From assembly GCA_021234155.1 (NCBI GenBank), contig JAJEKV010000016.1, positions 3,152,471 to 3,216,470 of the forward strand: 64,000 nt of DNA. The letters run 5' to 3'. Positions within the stretch are counted from its first letter, which is position 1; each line of letters begins with the position of its first letter. The stretch comes from Isoetes taiwanensis (Eukaryota > Streptophyta > Lycopodiopsida > Isoetales > Isoetaceae). Below, piece by piece: positions 1 to 11,799 of this stretch. The position numbers and the translations under genes were made by a program. The notes under the pieces are model-generated. The model was given only the letters and a program-made list of their open reading frames with translations. It had not been told where the DNA came from and ran no database searches.

Positions 1-508
1 TCGGCGTGGCCCATCTCGAAGTGTTCCCTGCATCACCCGATAAAAATCATGAAATATGTAAGCCATGGGCCGAACAACTCAATGTGATAAAGTCCGGATC
101 GGGCAAGCACAAATGAGATCAAAGACCAAAAGGGCACAGCATAACCCTTTGTCTTCAATGGAGAGTTCGCCAAATTCAAGAAAATCAGACCGCCGTGGGA
201 ATATCCACAGTCCATCCGCCGATACCACTTCGAAAGGAAGAGGTGGCGGCGAAAGCAAACCACATAATCGTGATAGCAGGAAGGAACCGGAAGTCAACAG
301 CATTCTCAAATAATGGCGTATGGCCGCCAAGTTTTGCTTGAGCCTCATCGCCAGATCAATAGCTTGCTGCAACTGTTGTTCAAGATCACGGATCCGGTTG
401 TCCTTTTCGAAAGCAAAGAAGCGGATTGGTCACGGACCCGCTTCGAGAAGTGTTGACTGGGAGGAGGATTGCCCCGAGTATTAAGACGAAGCACGGCAAT
501 CTCCGCCA
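1..508 (-). other. 3' remainder of the gypsy element, unassigned
   Basis: Open minus-strand stretches overlap here but none has a recognisable motif. Position implies the 3' untranslated part of the element or the end of the extra ORF after a frameshift. No polypurine tract or LTR edge is visible. Confidence 0.35.
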
Positions 509-1901
509 TCAAGAATCTTCTCGCTTCGCATCTCCGTAAGCTGATCTTGAAGAGAGGTGAGCCGAGAGGTTTGGGTAGAAAGTTGAGCCGCCAAGGAGGC
601 AATTTGAGCCGCCCCGCTCTGTAAGGGTTTGAACTTGAGTGCTGAAATTTCCACAAAGTTCGTGAGTACAAGGCGCTGAGCTTGGCAATATCTCAAGGCC
701 CTTGGTATCCGTGAGAGCCGCTTTGGACTTGTTGTGCTCCAATAAATTCTGAATTTCTGATTGAGCCGAGCCTCGCTGATCTCGCAAGTTGGCTGACTTG
801 ATCCCGTGCACTTTTGAGATCCAGATGAGCCCGTAATGAGCTCCGTGCTTGTCTTGAAGTTTGGCCTCCAAAGTTGCAACTTGGGCAAAGGGCGCCTTGA
901 AGGTCACTCTGGACCGCATCCGAGGGTCTCTAGTGCCGCTTTGAACCCCGCTCATAAGAGCTTCCTCGGGATTCTTGTAACTTAAGAACAAAGCAGCTTG
1001 AGCATCCTGGCCGATACATCGATACAACAACCCACGAGGGTGTTGTGGTGGTGGAGCCTGCTGTTGCCTGGTTTGTGATGTTTGGGAGATATGGTGTGAA
1101 CTGGATGGTGTAGCTGAGGAGGAGACAGTGACATGGGAGTGCGGATTTTGGACATGACCAGTGGAAGACGGGCGTGAAGTGCCAACACGGTTAGTCAGTG
1201 GAAGAGACCGCTGAGTGGAATTTTGAGAAGGAAGCGGTGAGGGAGGAAAGTAATGACAGATGAGGGCTTGAAGATGGCCTCCCACAGAAGTTTCAGAGTT
1301 AGAAGTGGCAGCCCGAAGACGGTCAACTTCTTGGAGAAGACGGTAGAACAACAACTGGGGCCAATCAACGTGGTGGTTGGAGCGTGTAGCAGTGATCACC
1401 ATATTGTAGAAAGGCTTATTGATATGGGTGTTCTTGATAGAATACCCAAGGTACTTGCGCCACAGAAACTTAACAAAGATTTCATGGGGCTTGTCAATAT
1501 TGGTCAGGCGATGCACATTGGCGTGATAAGCAGGTGCACTAAACTTAGTGACATCAAGATCCTGTATGGTAGCCCAAGACAAACAAGGGGTTTGCAAGGG
1601 GATATGGAATACCTCAGAGATTAGGTGCTGAGTCGTCAATAAAATGGTGATGCCATCGACCACGCTGGTGTATCCATGCGCGCCGCTGACAATATTGGCG
1701 ATGAACCGCCGCTGCGCTTGGTCGATTTGGAGCCGGAAGTTCCATTTGAGAGAATTCGTAAAGCTTTTGTCGTTCAGCAATTTCTTTATTTGGGCCAACA
1801 AGGGCTTCACGGAAAGTGGGCGTCAAGAAGGATACAGAGGCAAAAAGAGCCGGATCTTTGGGAGCAGTAGCTTGAAGGGTGGAAAATTTTGGTGCAGCCA
1901 T
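509..1901 (-). CDS. Extra 3' ORF of the gypsy element, function unknown
   Basis: A minus-strand start at 1901 reads MAAPKFSTLQATAPKDPALF. A frame change near 1800 leads into a long open frame (1810-509) of 433 codons including GAHGYTSVVDGITILLTTQ and NIDKPHEIFVKFLWRKYLGY, then a Ser/Pro/Gln-rich tract (around residues 200-270) and a hydrophilic, Gln-rich tail. It has no zinc knuckle, protease or polymerase motif. The first half recalls the uncharacterised plant-transposon proteins found as additional sense ORFs between integrase and 3' LTR in Tat-like elements; this is a family impression, not a search result. At over 400 codons it is the longest open frame in this element, longer than any piece of pol, which suggests slower decay or later gain. 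Confidence 0.6.
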
Positions 1902-2786
1902 GGTAACGATTTTGCAGAAACGAAGAGTGATTCAAAGGCGGAGGACGAAAGCCAAGTGCGGAAGACGAAGGCGCAGAGGAACGAAAAGGTTTTAGGGCGC
2001 ACAAAGGTGGGCAAAGGGGCATGATAAAGGCGAAGCTGCAACCGTTGATGGTGCCAGGTGTCAAAAGATGCCAAGGAGGCGATTTGAGAGGCAAAAATTT
2101 GGCTAAGTCCCCGAAAAACGTAAGGGAGAAGCAATGAACGGTGAGGATGAGACGTGAGAGAAGGATTGGATGTGACAGGTGGCCAAAGGACATACCTTAA
2201 TGTCCGACGGGCGTGAAAAGAAGAAATGGCATTCAATGCCGGGTAACCTCGGGGGATATCATTAAAAGGAATGTGTCGGAAGGTACCTCGCTAGATATGC
2301 GGGCGGGAGAAAAGATTGTCCATTTAGAAAGAGCCTTGCATTGCAAAACACGCTGGCAAATTTCCGATTGGTCCACGCCGACCAGCGTTCCTCGGTGGGC
2401 TATATAAGACTAACCGAGTGAACTCAAGGCATTGGATGATGCCGAGCATGGCTGCGGCCGGTTTTGAACGAAAACCGCACTATGCCCACCAATTGTCGAG
2501 TGGATCACCCGTAAAATGAACTGCTCGATCTCTCGGCGCCGCCACAACCGTGGCGCGACGAATGGATGGTTGGTGGTGCTCCGGATGGTTGAACATCCCG
2601 ACCGATGACCAACGGGATGGAGGTGGTTCTCGCACCTTCGCTGGGATCCCGAAAGCGTAACCTCTACCATCTCCTCAGATCACCTCTCGCCCCAACCCGA
2701 GTAGGGGTTTTTCCTCTTAGGTTGGTAGTAGAGGGCTCTGAGCCCGCTTTTTGTATATAGGGCGCGCCCATAGCGAAGTAGCCGGG
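1902..2786 (-). other. Non-coding gap between integrase and extra ORF
   Basis: No convincing coding signal. A TATATAAG-like run near 2400 could serve as an internal promoter for the downstream minus-strand ORF, in the manner proposed for 3' ORFs of some plant gypsy elements; there is no proof here. The short open frame at 2410-2670 resembles nothing I know. Confidence 0.4.
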
Positions 2787-3933
2787 TCAGGCCCCGCATT
2801 TTGTAAAAATATCCACTATAATATAATATGCCGCCTTTCTAGTCACTTTCTCGTGGTATTTGCTTCTTGAACCGTAGACCGCTTGTTGATTGTCGCTAGT
2901 GTGATGAAATGTTTTGAGACGAAAACCATTAACCAATGTTGGTAATGGAGTGCCATCTAACTCGCCAGCTTGAAAAACGCTTGGTCTAAACCACTTGAAC
3001 AATTTGATAAGGGCCAAGCCAACGAAACTTGAGTTTACCCGAAAATTTTTTGTACCGAATCATAAAGAAGAACCAAATCGCCTTCTTTGAATGTTTTTGT
3101 CTTCGTGACGCTTGTCATGTAAAGATTTTTGCAAATCGCTGTCCATGAAGAACACGAATATAAGCATCCCTTCAAGTTCATCCAACTGTTCTAATTGATA
3201 GACCCGCTCTTTGAGTGCAGCAGGGATTATGAGCAAGAGCTTGCTTGAAAACGAGTGTTGGAAGGATGTATTCAAACGGCATGAGAGCTTCCCCGACCAT
3301 AAACCAATTTAAAAGGAGTGTGACCGTAGCAATCTTGAAACAAGTATTGTAGGCCCAAAGAACAAGAGGGAAGTTTTGTTTGCCAGTCACCGTGGCGGGG
3401 AAGCGCCACAAATTTTCTTGAGAATGGTGACCGTAGTTTTGTTGGTGCTTTCTCGCCAAACCATTACCTTGAGGATAGTAAGGGTGCTCTTTGTGATGAT
3501 GGATCGTAAGATAATCCGTCGCCTCCTTGATAGTATGATTGATGAAATGGACACCACGATCACCCACCAGCTCCGCGGGCACCGAATCGCGATAATTTGT
3601 TGATAGAGGACCCTAGCCGTGCTTGCCGCAGTGTTGTCCGGAAGTGCACAAGCTTCCGCCCATTTGGTAGCATAGTCGCTGAGAACCCGAATGTAACGCA
3701 CACGGTGTGCCGCCAGAGGATCGATAGGTCCCACAAAGTCCATTCCCCATTTGCTGGGAAGGGAAGGGCGGGCGACCGGTGTCAGGGAAGAGCGCCCACG
3801 CCGTGGGCGCCCCACCCACCGGCAAGCCACACACGGCGGGGCGGGCGTGAGCATCTTTGAAGAGCGTGGGCCAATAATACCCAAATGAGAAGGATTTTAT
3901 GCGTCGTGGTGTCACCATGAAAATGACCACCAC
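2787..3933 (-). pseudogene. int: gypsy integrase (zinc-binding, core and C-terminal module)
   Basis: Reading from 3933 downward: SFGYYWPTLFKDAHA of the zinc-binding HHCC region; WGMDFVGPIDPLA with the first core Asp; SDYATKWAEACALP; then GDRGVHFIN with the second core Asp, and HHHKEHPYYPQGNGLARK with the YYPQGNG signature. The catalytic Glu that normally follows the PQGNGQAE block is replaced here (ARK). The C-terminal part includes LKERVYQLEQLDELEG, then FSGKLKFRWLGPYQI and, in another frame, ELDGTPLPTLVNGFRLK, the GPY/F module. No chromodomain follows. Integrase joins element cDNA to the genome. Domain order confirms Ty3/gypsy. Several frameshifts and the lost Glu indicate a dead copy. Confidence 0.88.
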
Positions 3934-4301
3934 CTAGCCCTTGATGAGCTTCTCTAACAATATCCGAACTTCATGAGGTAGAACACACGCGTCGGGCGGA
4001 TGGTGTCCTTACCCTTTTGTAGAGATGTCCCGCAACCATGGTGTAGTCACGGACCTCGGGCGGAGAAATTGATGGCGACGGGATTGTCGCTATGTGAGAG
4101 AGCCGCCTCGCCTTTCCGGTGGAAGAGCACCCGTGAGAAGGTAATCACGAAAATCATGGAACCAATGTGGTGTGGCCGCGACCAAAAAGAGTTGAGCTGT
4201 CCGGAAAGGCGTCCCGAGACTCCAGCTTGAGGGATCATCCGTGGTGGATGCGAAAGATAATCCGGGATCTACATGAGATTTGGCCTACCTTATGAACAAT
4301 T

Positions 4302-4673
4302 TCAAAAGGAGCAAATTCTTGGAGAAGAAGGACCCAACGAGCAATGCGCCCGTGGGCGGGACTTGTTGATCAAATAAAGGAGTGCTTGGTGGTCCACAAA
4401 GAACTTGATTTGACTGCCCAAAAGGTAGTGACGGAAGCGCTGGACACAAAATGAGACCCAAAGCTTCACGCCTGCGGGCGTATAGTTGCGCCAGCAGAAT
4501 TGAGTTTTCTCACGGGCGAAGCGATTTGGTTTGTCGATGCGATCATATTCTTGAGAAAGAACAGCTCCAATAGCAAACGCCGAGACATCTACATGAACAT
4601 GAAAGGGCTTGTCCCATTGAGGAGGAACAAGAACCGGCCCGAGTAAGCAAAAAGCTTCACCGTTGGAAAGCAA
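4302..4673 (-). pseudogene. gypsy RNase H domain
   Basis: A 123-codon frame gives WDKPFHVHVDVSAFAIGAVL, then FCVQRFRHYLLGSQIKFF and VDHQALLYLINK. These match the RT-associated RNase H of Ty3/gypsy: the first catalytic Asp in HVDVSAFAIGAVL, and the RHYLLG...VDHQAL block that precedes the tether to integrase. The enzyme removes the RNA strand of the RNA:DNA hybrid. The block between them, usually YxxxEREALAV, reads YTPAGVKLWV, so the second catalytic residue (Glu) is missing. It follows the reverse transcriptase without a gap and continues toward integrase through a broken stretch (4300-3940). Confidence 0.85.
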
Positions 4674-4689
4674 AGATCCGCCTGGAATT

Positions 4690-5556
4690 CCAAGCCCGTG
4701 GATTCGCCACCCGTGAGTTTATGAATGGGATCAGCAATGGCTGCTAGTCCGTGTATGAAGGTGGAGTAATAATTGACCTTACCCGTGAAAGAGCGTGTCT
4801 CCTTGATATTGGCTGGTGCTTGAGCCTTGAGCACACAACCGATTTTGGCAGATCCGGTGATACCGCGCTTGCGACAACATGGCCTAACGTAACACCGAGG
4901 TGACGCAAAAAGGTGCATTTCTCGTGATTGAGACTAATGCCTGACTCATCACATTTCGGAAGACGAAGTTCCAATTTATCCAAATGGTCAGCCATGGAAC
5001 TCAGGGGCGAGAAGTCATCTTGAAAAATTTGTAAGAAGGGATTTTCCTTCATGAAATCATGAAAAAAACCGAGAGCATGATGCGTTGAAACGCTGATGGA
5101 GAGTTTGATAATCCAAAAGGAACCACCTTGTAGGCAAAAAGTGCCCCACCTGGGGTGGTGAAAGTAGTCTTGAGTTGATCGATTTCTTTGATTGAGATCC
5201 GATTGTAGCCGTAAAACCATCCATGAAGGAGTACATCTCATGTCCAAAGAACCTCTTCCAAAACCCGGTCCGTGGAAGGGAAGTGGAAAGTGATCACGCC
5301 CGCGGCCCGATTGAGTTTTCGGTAGTCCACACATGACGCCGATCTTACCATTGTGTTTGAGGGCAATGACGATGGGGCTCACCCATTCGTAATGTTTGAC
5401 CTCATAGATCAAACCCGCAAGCAAGGAGTTTGTCAATTTCCGCCTTGACGCGGTCACAATAATTAGGGTTGAGCCGGCAGATCGCTGCTTGCTAAACCGG
5501 TCGTGCATCGATTTGGTAGGAATGGTGAGTTCCCCAAGCTTTTGTTGATTCCCCAA
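4690..5556 (-). pseudogene. pol: gypsy reverse transcriptase domain
   Basis: The minus-strand reading contains LIYEVKHYEWVSPIVIALKH followed by NGKIGV, the canonical early reverse-transcriptase block (the SPIV/VKKKNGKWRVCVDYR region). Further on comes FPLPF, then in a shifted frame the MDGF-type motif. The catalytic block appears as LQIFQDDFS, so the YxDD box reads FQDD, with both aspartates present. Conserved downstream text such as the HLGHVV-like block (5010-4880) is split over two frames. The domain copies element RNA to cDNA. It sits directly upstream of RNase H. At least three frameshifts or stops disrupt it, so it cannot be translated as a single protein from this sequence. Confidence 0.85.
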
Positions 5557-6207
5557 GATCTCTCAGAACTCCGTGCGAAAATGTGTTTGAATTTTTGAAT
5601 GAAATTTTGACGGCCCCTCGCTATGATAAGGGGCCGGAAGATTTGCAAAGAATGCGACGTTGATTGTTGCCCACGCCCACGCATCTCACTTCCGAGTCCG
5701 AATATGGGGTATTACTTCAGTATCCCCGACAATGTGTGCGTGAGGTTGGAGCATAACCGGATGCGGCACTTTGGCGTGGTGAAAAAGAGGGGTTGCCGAA
5801 GGTTCATCCAGCCAGAGGTTGCTTCATGACAAATGTACATCAACAGAGTTGCGGGAGGTTCAAAAGATCCGAAAAGTGATCAACACGTTGATTGGATTGC
5901 AAGGAGCCGTAAGGGTCAAGCAAAGCAGCCACAGCCGGTCCCGATCAAGAGTCATTTCCCCCAAGGATCGAAGATATTCGGGGTAGGATGACAGAGGTAG
6001 ACTCCGCAGTGGAGCCTCGAACTTGATAAATATTCTCGAGCTTCTTCGTAACTGCGGTTCCGAGAGAGAGGGTTCCGCATTTTCAACGTAAATGATCCCC
6101 GCCTGCTTGCAAGTCCATGGTGGCATTGAGATGACCATCGCTGATGACTAACCGTCCGTGGGCCCAAGAATGGATACTCTTTGGCCCGGCGGAGAAAAGG
6201 TCTCCGC

Positions 6208-6796
6208 CTACCAACATTTCATAGTCACCGATCTTCGCCAGACTTTCCAAACTCCAAATTCCATGGGGAAGCCGAGATCACCGATGTTGATGTGAAGAAG
6301 AGGCGTGACGCCTTGAGGTCGCGTGATATGGCCATTAGCCAACTTGATGTCATATGGGGCACGAAAAGAGTTGTGTGATGCCCATTTGTTTGGCGAGTTT
6401 ATCCGCGATGAGATTGATCTGCTTACCTCCATCTATTTGAACATGGTTGACTTGTCGATTGCCCACCGTGGCATGGACCGCGGGTGTAGAGGTAGCCACG
6501 TACCCAACTAGAACAGTTGGTAGTGGTAATCGGTCCTTGAGAGCAGGGACGAGTTTCAAAAAATGGTTGCCAAGCTTAAAGGAATTTTGATCTTGGCGAG
6601 CTCCTCTTGGAGTTCTAGAGGCACATGAGAAAAAGGATCCGCTGGTTCCACCGGTGCCGGGTGCGTGGTAATGAAGCAAAGAACTTTTTGAGTAAGTCAA
6701 CCTCAGCAGCAATATTGGGATATGTCCCGAGAGCGTAGAGGCCGAGATGTGGAAGGTGTATCGTGGCGTTGTTGAGCTCGGTGGTGGCATGAACAT
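6208..6796 (-). pseudogene. gypsy retropepsin-like protease region
   Basis: A 148-codon open stretch contains the segment VGNRQVNHVQIDGGKQINLI. This has the retropepsin-like active-site form hydrophobic-D-G-G, instead of the usual D-S/T-G, followed by the N-L-I strand. That D-G-G variant with a following LxxxLG-type segment (KLAKQMGI) is common in plant Ty3/gypsy proteases fused between gag and reverse transcriptase. The enzyme would cut the Gag-Pol polyprotein. It lies between the zinc-knuckle gag and the reverse transcriptase, as expected. The second half of the domain continues in another frame toward 6000, where the reading is broken. Function as encoded here is unlikely. Confidence 0.65.
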
Positions 6797-7026
6797 TTGC
6801 CAAGGTGCGGCCTTCGCCAGCCTTGCATGAGGTTCAAAATGCTTTGGCGAACTTTGGGCATGACATGTGGCATGAGTTTCTCCAAGTCGTGGGCAAAGTG
6901 AACCTTTTTTTTCGTCCCATGAGGAATGGTGTCAACCGCAAAGGCAAAGTTGCGTGCCATTTTGAATAATGGTCAAGGGACGGATGCCCTCGGTCCATGG
7001 CGTGAAACTAAACCAACCCAATTTGA

Positions 7027-8775
7027 CTACCGGACCGGAGGATTAAGTGCCCGAAAAATTTCCTCCTGTGCTTGTTGATCCAGCTGGGGTTGATTCGCTG
7101 GAGCTGGTTGATAGCGTGATTGCTGAGGCGCTCTTGGTGGCTTCTTAAGAACAGGTCTCGGGCCTTGTCTGCCATTAGCAATCCAGAGTTGATAAGCCGT
7201 GAGGCGACCGATGTGGTCTGATTGGTGCCGTGAAGTCGCACCAACTTGTGGAAGTTGAGGGCACGCCGTGGTGGTATGACCCCATTCTTGACAGTGATAA
7301 CACTGAGCTTTAGAAGGATCAAAAGGAGGACGGGGGTTGGGTCCCCGTTGTTGCTCCTGTTGCTGATAGAGTTGAGTTGGTTGCACCCGTGGTGGTGGCC
7401 GATAGTGCGATTGTTGCCGAGGTGTGGTTTGCACTTGATAAACCAGTTTGTTGCGGAAAGGTGTGGGATGAGTGCGAGTGCACTCTTCCGTGGCATGATT
7501 GCACATGTTGCATCTCTTGCAATGAGGCGGGCCATTGGTGGAGTTGCACTCATTTGCCAAGTGGCCTTGGTATTTGCGATATGGCACCGTGATCCGATCG
7601 CTACCGCGGATTGGCGTGTTGAGGCCGGATGTACCACTGGGAACCATACCAGGGGGGAATGAAAGGGAGCTCCTGAAGAGCCACGCCACCCGAGGATACA
7701 TTGACGAGTGATTGACAAGATCAATAGCCCGCTCCAAAGTCTTGGGACGCAGTATTCACATGAGTCGAATAGCCGGAGGAAGTCCTTGGAGAAACCAGAC
7801 CAAAATCTGCTCGTGTTGGGTACTCCTTGAGTTTACCGAGCGTAATGTGAAGTCGATCCGCAAAATCCCGCATCTCAGTTGGCTCTTGTTGAAGTTCATT
7901 GAGTTGCTTGAGATGAAGTTGATCATCATCCGTGGTTCCATAATGAGAAAGAAAAGCAATTTTCATTTCGACCCGATCTTTGTTTCCAATGGCTTTTGTT
8001 GGACATGAGCCATTGATGAGGAGAGCCACGCAGGTGGTGGAAAAGATGTGGAATTTCGGGGCTTGAGGTTGCGCATGACCATTTAGGACAGCTAGAGCCT
8101 CAAATTCTTCCATGTGGGCCCGAGCACTTTGGTCTAAGGGTTTGCCTTTCGTGTTGCCAAAGGTGGGATAAGTCGGTTTCCTCCGAAAGGTAGATGGGAA
8201 AGTGCTTGGGCGGACAGAAACGATAGTGAGGATATTGAGGTTGAGTTGGAGGTGGCATGGTGCCCGGGACCCCGATGAAGGGGTGACCAAGTTGAGGAAC
8301 TAAAAGGTGCCGAGCATTGGTTTTGAGATCCGTAAGGTTGTATACCAAGGGCAAAGTGGGAAATGTAGGGAAAGGATATTCCTGGGTAGGCGCAAAAGAG
8401 ACGGGTGGATATCCGCAGCCCACCCGGGAGATGATGGTTGTGAAGGAAAAAGGCGTATGGCCCGAAGAATGATGGATGAAGGCATGTTCGGGTGTATGGA
8501 AAGTATGGTTGAGAAGGTGGAGCCCGATAGGGCTCCCCGATAGTGATGAGGTGGGATCGAGGTTGTGAGCAATGTTTGCACGCTTTGGGGGGAACCGGGA
8601 CAGACAGACACACGGGTTGGTGGTGCCGACCGAGCCCTAGACCGCAGATGGCCTCCCCTCAATGTCATAAGCGCATCCATACATGTCGCGAACGCTTTCC
8701 CGACGCCGATGGCGCCAAAGCGAGATGCCGCTCGAGAAAGGAGTTCTTCCCGGGCGTGAAATTCCCAGCGGACAT
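7027..8775 (-). pseudogene. gag: gypsy gag polyprotein (degenerate)
   Basis: Gag forms the particle and binds element RNA. A start codon at 8775 opens MSAGNFTPGKNSF, soon lost to a frameshift; coding then continues in shifted frames through 8680-8100 and 8290-7720. The 7737-7027 part carries two adjacent zinc knuckles with perfect CX2CX4HX4C spacing: CKRCNMCNHATEEC and CYHCQEWGHTTTAC. A third one upstream (YRKYQGHLANEC) has lost its first cysteines. The region between is rich in Q, P and R, as expected for nucleocapsid. It lies directly inside the LTR and upstream of the protease, the normal order. At least three frame changes are needed to read it through, so it is called a pseudogene, with the caution that some shifts could be sequence error. 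Confidence 0.8.
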
Positions 8776-8900
8776 GGCTACGTAAGAAAGTAGGATTGAA
8801 TCGAGACCGGCCAAATGCGGTGTTTGGGGGTCCGGGTTCGAACTCCCCGGAAGACAGCCCTCCGGAGGACCCGTGGATCTAACAGAGAGTCCGGGGACTA

Positions 8901-9420
8901 TGTCACGGGATTTGCAAGAAGAAAAGAAGAAGAAGAAAAGAACAAATGAGAGAAAAAATGATAAGCTTCCTTGATATCAATGATGAACATACATGAGCTC
9001 TCGCAATAGAGAGAAGAACTGGAAAGGAGACAAGACTCAAAACTCATCTCTAGAACTCATGTGCGAGCTCTAGTCATATATATAGTACAATGGCCTTGGG
9101 CCCAATATAGACACTCGGCCCAATATAGACACTCCCCGACCGATCTCGGTGCCGACTCACGGAGGAGGCCTGATTCTTGAGAATGTGGGCGGTGCCTCTT
9201 GAAGTGCACGGAATCATCTTGTATTTGTCGCTGCCGTGGTGACGGGCATCACTTGTCGGCGGCTCTTTAGCGGCCCTTTGCTGCGTGAAGTGCGTGCGTG
9301 AAATTGGCTTGGTCTTCTGGCGAGCCTTTGATGGTGACCCGTGGCTAACGAGGATCCTTGAGTTTGACACAGTGCATCGTGATGCATGAATAGTCTGTAC
9401 CCGGAGGCACAGGACTAACA
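8901..9420 (-). repeat. 5' LTR of the gypsy element
   Basis: On the minus strand the segment begins TGTTAGTCCTG (9420 downward) and ends GTGACA (8901), giving TGT...ACA termini and 520 bp. A TATA-like run (9074-9083, CTATATATAT on the minus strand) sits where an LTR promoter would be. The flank outside 9420 begins CTCTT, a possible 5-bp target duplication that cannot be confirmed without the other end. Just inside, at 8826-8848, lies a tRNA T-arm-like stretch containing TTCGAA. I could not find a convincing primer-binding site starting with TGG directly at the LTR edge. The boundaries come from the termini and position only, because no second LTR is available. Confidence 0.6.
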
Positions 9421-9755
9421 CTCTTCCAGGATCTAAGTTTTCTTTGAAATACACAACACTTTGTTATCCTTTTTACATATATAGGATTTGTCTAATGCAA
9501 ATCTTTTTGTTTTACTTAGGTTTTGGACCTAAGTAAAACCTAAGCTTGAAGTTGAGCTAAGACAGAATAAACCATGCTACATAATGTAGGAAAATGCTTT
9601 AGTGCTTGAATTAATACTTAAAGTTGCTTTATAAGCAATACTCTTCAGGATCTAAGTTTTCATTCGAAATACACAACACTCTGTTATCCTTTTTCTGTAC
9701 ATATGGGATTTGTCTAATGCAAATCTTTTTTGTTTTTACTTAGGTTTTGGACCTA
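9421..9755. repeat. 110-bp direct duplication next to the LTR, with hairpin
   Basis: The segment 9421-9532 is repeated at 9641-9755 with a few substitutions; both copies start CTCTTC and end TTTTGGACCTA. The left end of the first copy coincides exactly with the outer end of the gypsy LTR. In the first copy, GTTTTACTTAGG (9509-9520) and CCTAAGTAAAAC (9528-9539) form a perfect 12-bp inverted repeat with a 7-nt loop; the second copy lacks the right arm. Confidence 0.8.
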
Positions 9756-11799
9756 CGAATGGCTACTGGGCATAAAATTCGTGTAAAGTAACCTTTAAAT
9801 CAATTGGCATGAGCATATAATAGTTGAAAAGTTAGCCTTAAAAGGTTGCTGGAACTATTTATAGAGCTTAATGTCTTCCTTCTTTTCATTTCTCGACAAA
9901 AAATCCATATTTGTTTACGCAGATTATTCCATACATAATTTATTTTCTCCAATGCACCATAAATTATTGATCTTCCTTAGCTTGTCTCATTTGGAGTTAT
10001 GTCAGTGTATATTGCATTTTTGCAGAACTTGAGCCTGCAACGAACTGGCTATTGTGGAAAGCTTACCAAAACCTAAGAGGGTAAGAAACCATTATTACAG
10101 TTAGTGAAAGACATGTTTCTCAAATGCTCTTTAATCATCGGCACTAGCTTTTGATAAACGAACCTCTTCTTTTGTGCATGAATGCCTAGTGGCATATGTC
10201 TGGATGGAAATCTAATATAATATACTGCTTGAGCAAAGACCTCATCATGGCATACCGGGATGGATGGAGATCTAATATTATATGCTACTTGGGCAGAGAC
10301 CTCATCATTAACATTTATATTACCAATTGGCAGTGTCTTATGGCTCATGTTTTAGGTCTATTTGCCACTGCCATAGGTTGAGGTCTCCATAGACAATTTG
10401 GGTCTACATAAAAAATCTTTCTCTGCTCTATGATCTTTCAATTTCCAAGTTTGTTTGTCACTAAAATAGAATTAGATCTCCATAAGCTTTTATCGTTGAT
10501 GTGACATTTTCAACACATAGTTAATACACACAGATTATGGGCCACTAATGAATAGAATACTTATGTGCCCTAGCTATGGAGGACATGGGCCACTAATGAA
10601 TAGATTATTTCGTGGGGTTATAATTCCAGGCTGCATAGTTGCAGGGGCAGGGGATTTTTTTCGCCCTTTATGCTCCCACAAGTAAATTTTCCTTGGTAGC
10701 TTAGGCAATGACAAGCATTTTGAGGCCCTATTGGATGAGATCCTTCATGCTGGATGCGAGTTATCATGTTGAGAATAAAGGGCAAGAATGTGATTGAGAT
10801 GTTTTAGCAAATCGACTAAATGTGGTTCCAGATAAGCATCCTTACCTATTCCATTATGATAAGCTTCTTTAGTTCTGATTATATATTCACCATATGCTCT
10901 ACTTATTTTGAGCTTATGTTGTTGTTTTGGTGTGCGCCATTTGGTTCCTCTTTAATTTTCTGAACACATGTGAGCTTTATATAGTAGTTTTAACACTGTT
11001 GAAACAAATACATCTAAGATTCTAGAGCAATTTTTAGACTGTGGCGTTCATTATGTTATCTTACCAAATAAAGTCCCTCCAAATAAGTAATTTTTCGGGA
11101 GCAGGACATGTTTATCTATGTTAGTACATCTCATGCAAGCATGAAAAGAAGATTTTAGGCTGAGACTATTTAAACTCACCAAACAATTGAAGCTTCTATG
11201 ACCTTGTGGCGTTGAACCCAACAAAACAAGGGAACCATAGCAGCTTATATCACTATAGGATATATTTGTATATGTCTTTGCTTATGGTTGCAATATGAAG
11301 AATGCATATTATTTTTGCTTCCAAGTATTTTTGGATTTTATGATAGAACATCCATTAATTTTCTGCTTTACACTCAAGGACATTCTTTGCTGATTTATTT
11401 TGACTGCATGCAAGTGTTGGCGCCAAGCTTTATCAAGAGAAGTAGAAAGTATACTTCATTTCAGATATCCAAACATACAACATCAAAAAGTTTTGTTTTG
11501 TCTTTCAACATCCAATTATTACGTAGTTGATCAAATTAAGTGCAGATAGAAAGCCAATTGGCTTTTTCTAGGTTGGAAATTTGTTGATCAAGGAAAATAA
11601 GTCTGGACGGCATTGTAAAGATTGAAGCCATTGTAAAATGGAATGGTACAATTCATGTGCATAAGAAATGTAAATACCAAGATAGTATTCGACCAACTTC
11701 TGGGGGTCTGCAGAAGTTTCTCTTTTTTTCCATCTGACTGCTTGTTTTCATCTTCCTCCTATCTTCTTTCAAGAGAGACCATATTTTCTCATTAGAATT
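9756..11799. other. Gene-poor stretch with one 60-bp tandem duplication
   Basis: AT-rich sequence without supported genes. A 48-nt unit at 10201-10248 recurs at 10261-10308 (period 60) with about five differences; both start TGGATGGA and end GACCTCATCAT. Nothing else recognisable. Confidence 0.6.

Larger units (their letters stand above)
1..9420 (-). mobile_element. Ty3/gypsy LTR retrotransposon, cut by left window edge
   Basis: On the minus strand, from high to low coordinates, I read a 5' LTR, gag with CCHC knuckles, an aspartic protease, reverse transcriptase, RNase H and integrase, followed by a non-coding gap and an extra ORF. Integrase after RNase H places it in Ty3/gypsy (Metaviridae) rather than copia. 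No chromodomain is visible after the integrase C-terminal module, and there is an additional 3' ORF; both favour the non-chromovirus Tat/Athila side of the family, which is an inference. Frameshifts and stops interrupt every domain, so as written it is not autonomous. The 3' LTR is not in the window, so the internal length cannot be measured and the two LTRs cannot be compared for age. Confidence 0.9.

Noticed and set aside
2787-3060. Chromodomain after the gypsy integrase
   Set aside because: The reading stops at the GPY/F module (LVNGFRLK); no aromatic chromodomain residues follow.
8826-8848. tRNA gene near the gypsy LTR
   Set aside because: Only a T-arm-like TTCGAA segment is present; no A-box, anticodon arm or acceptor stem. 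It probably belongs to the element leader.
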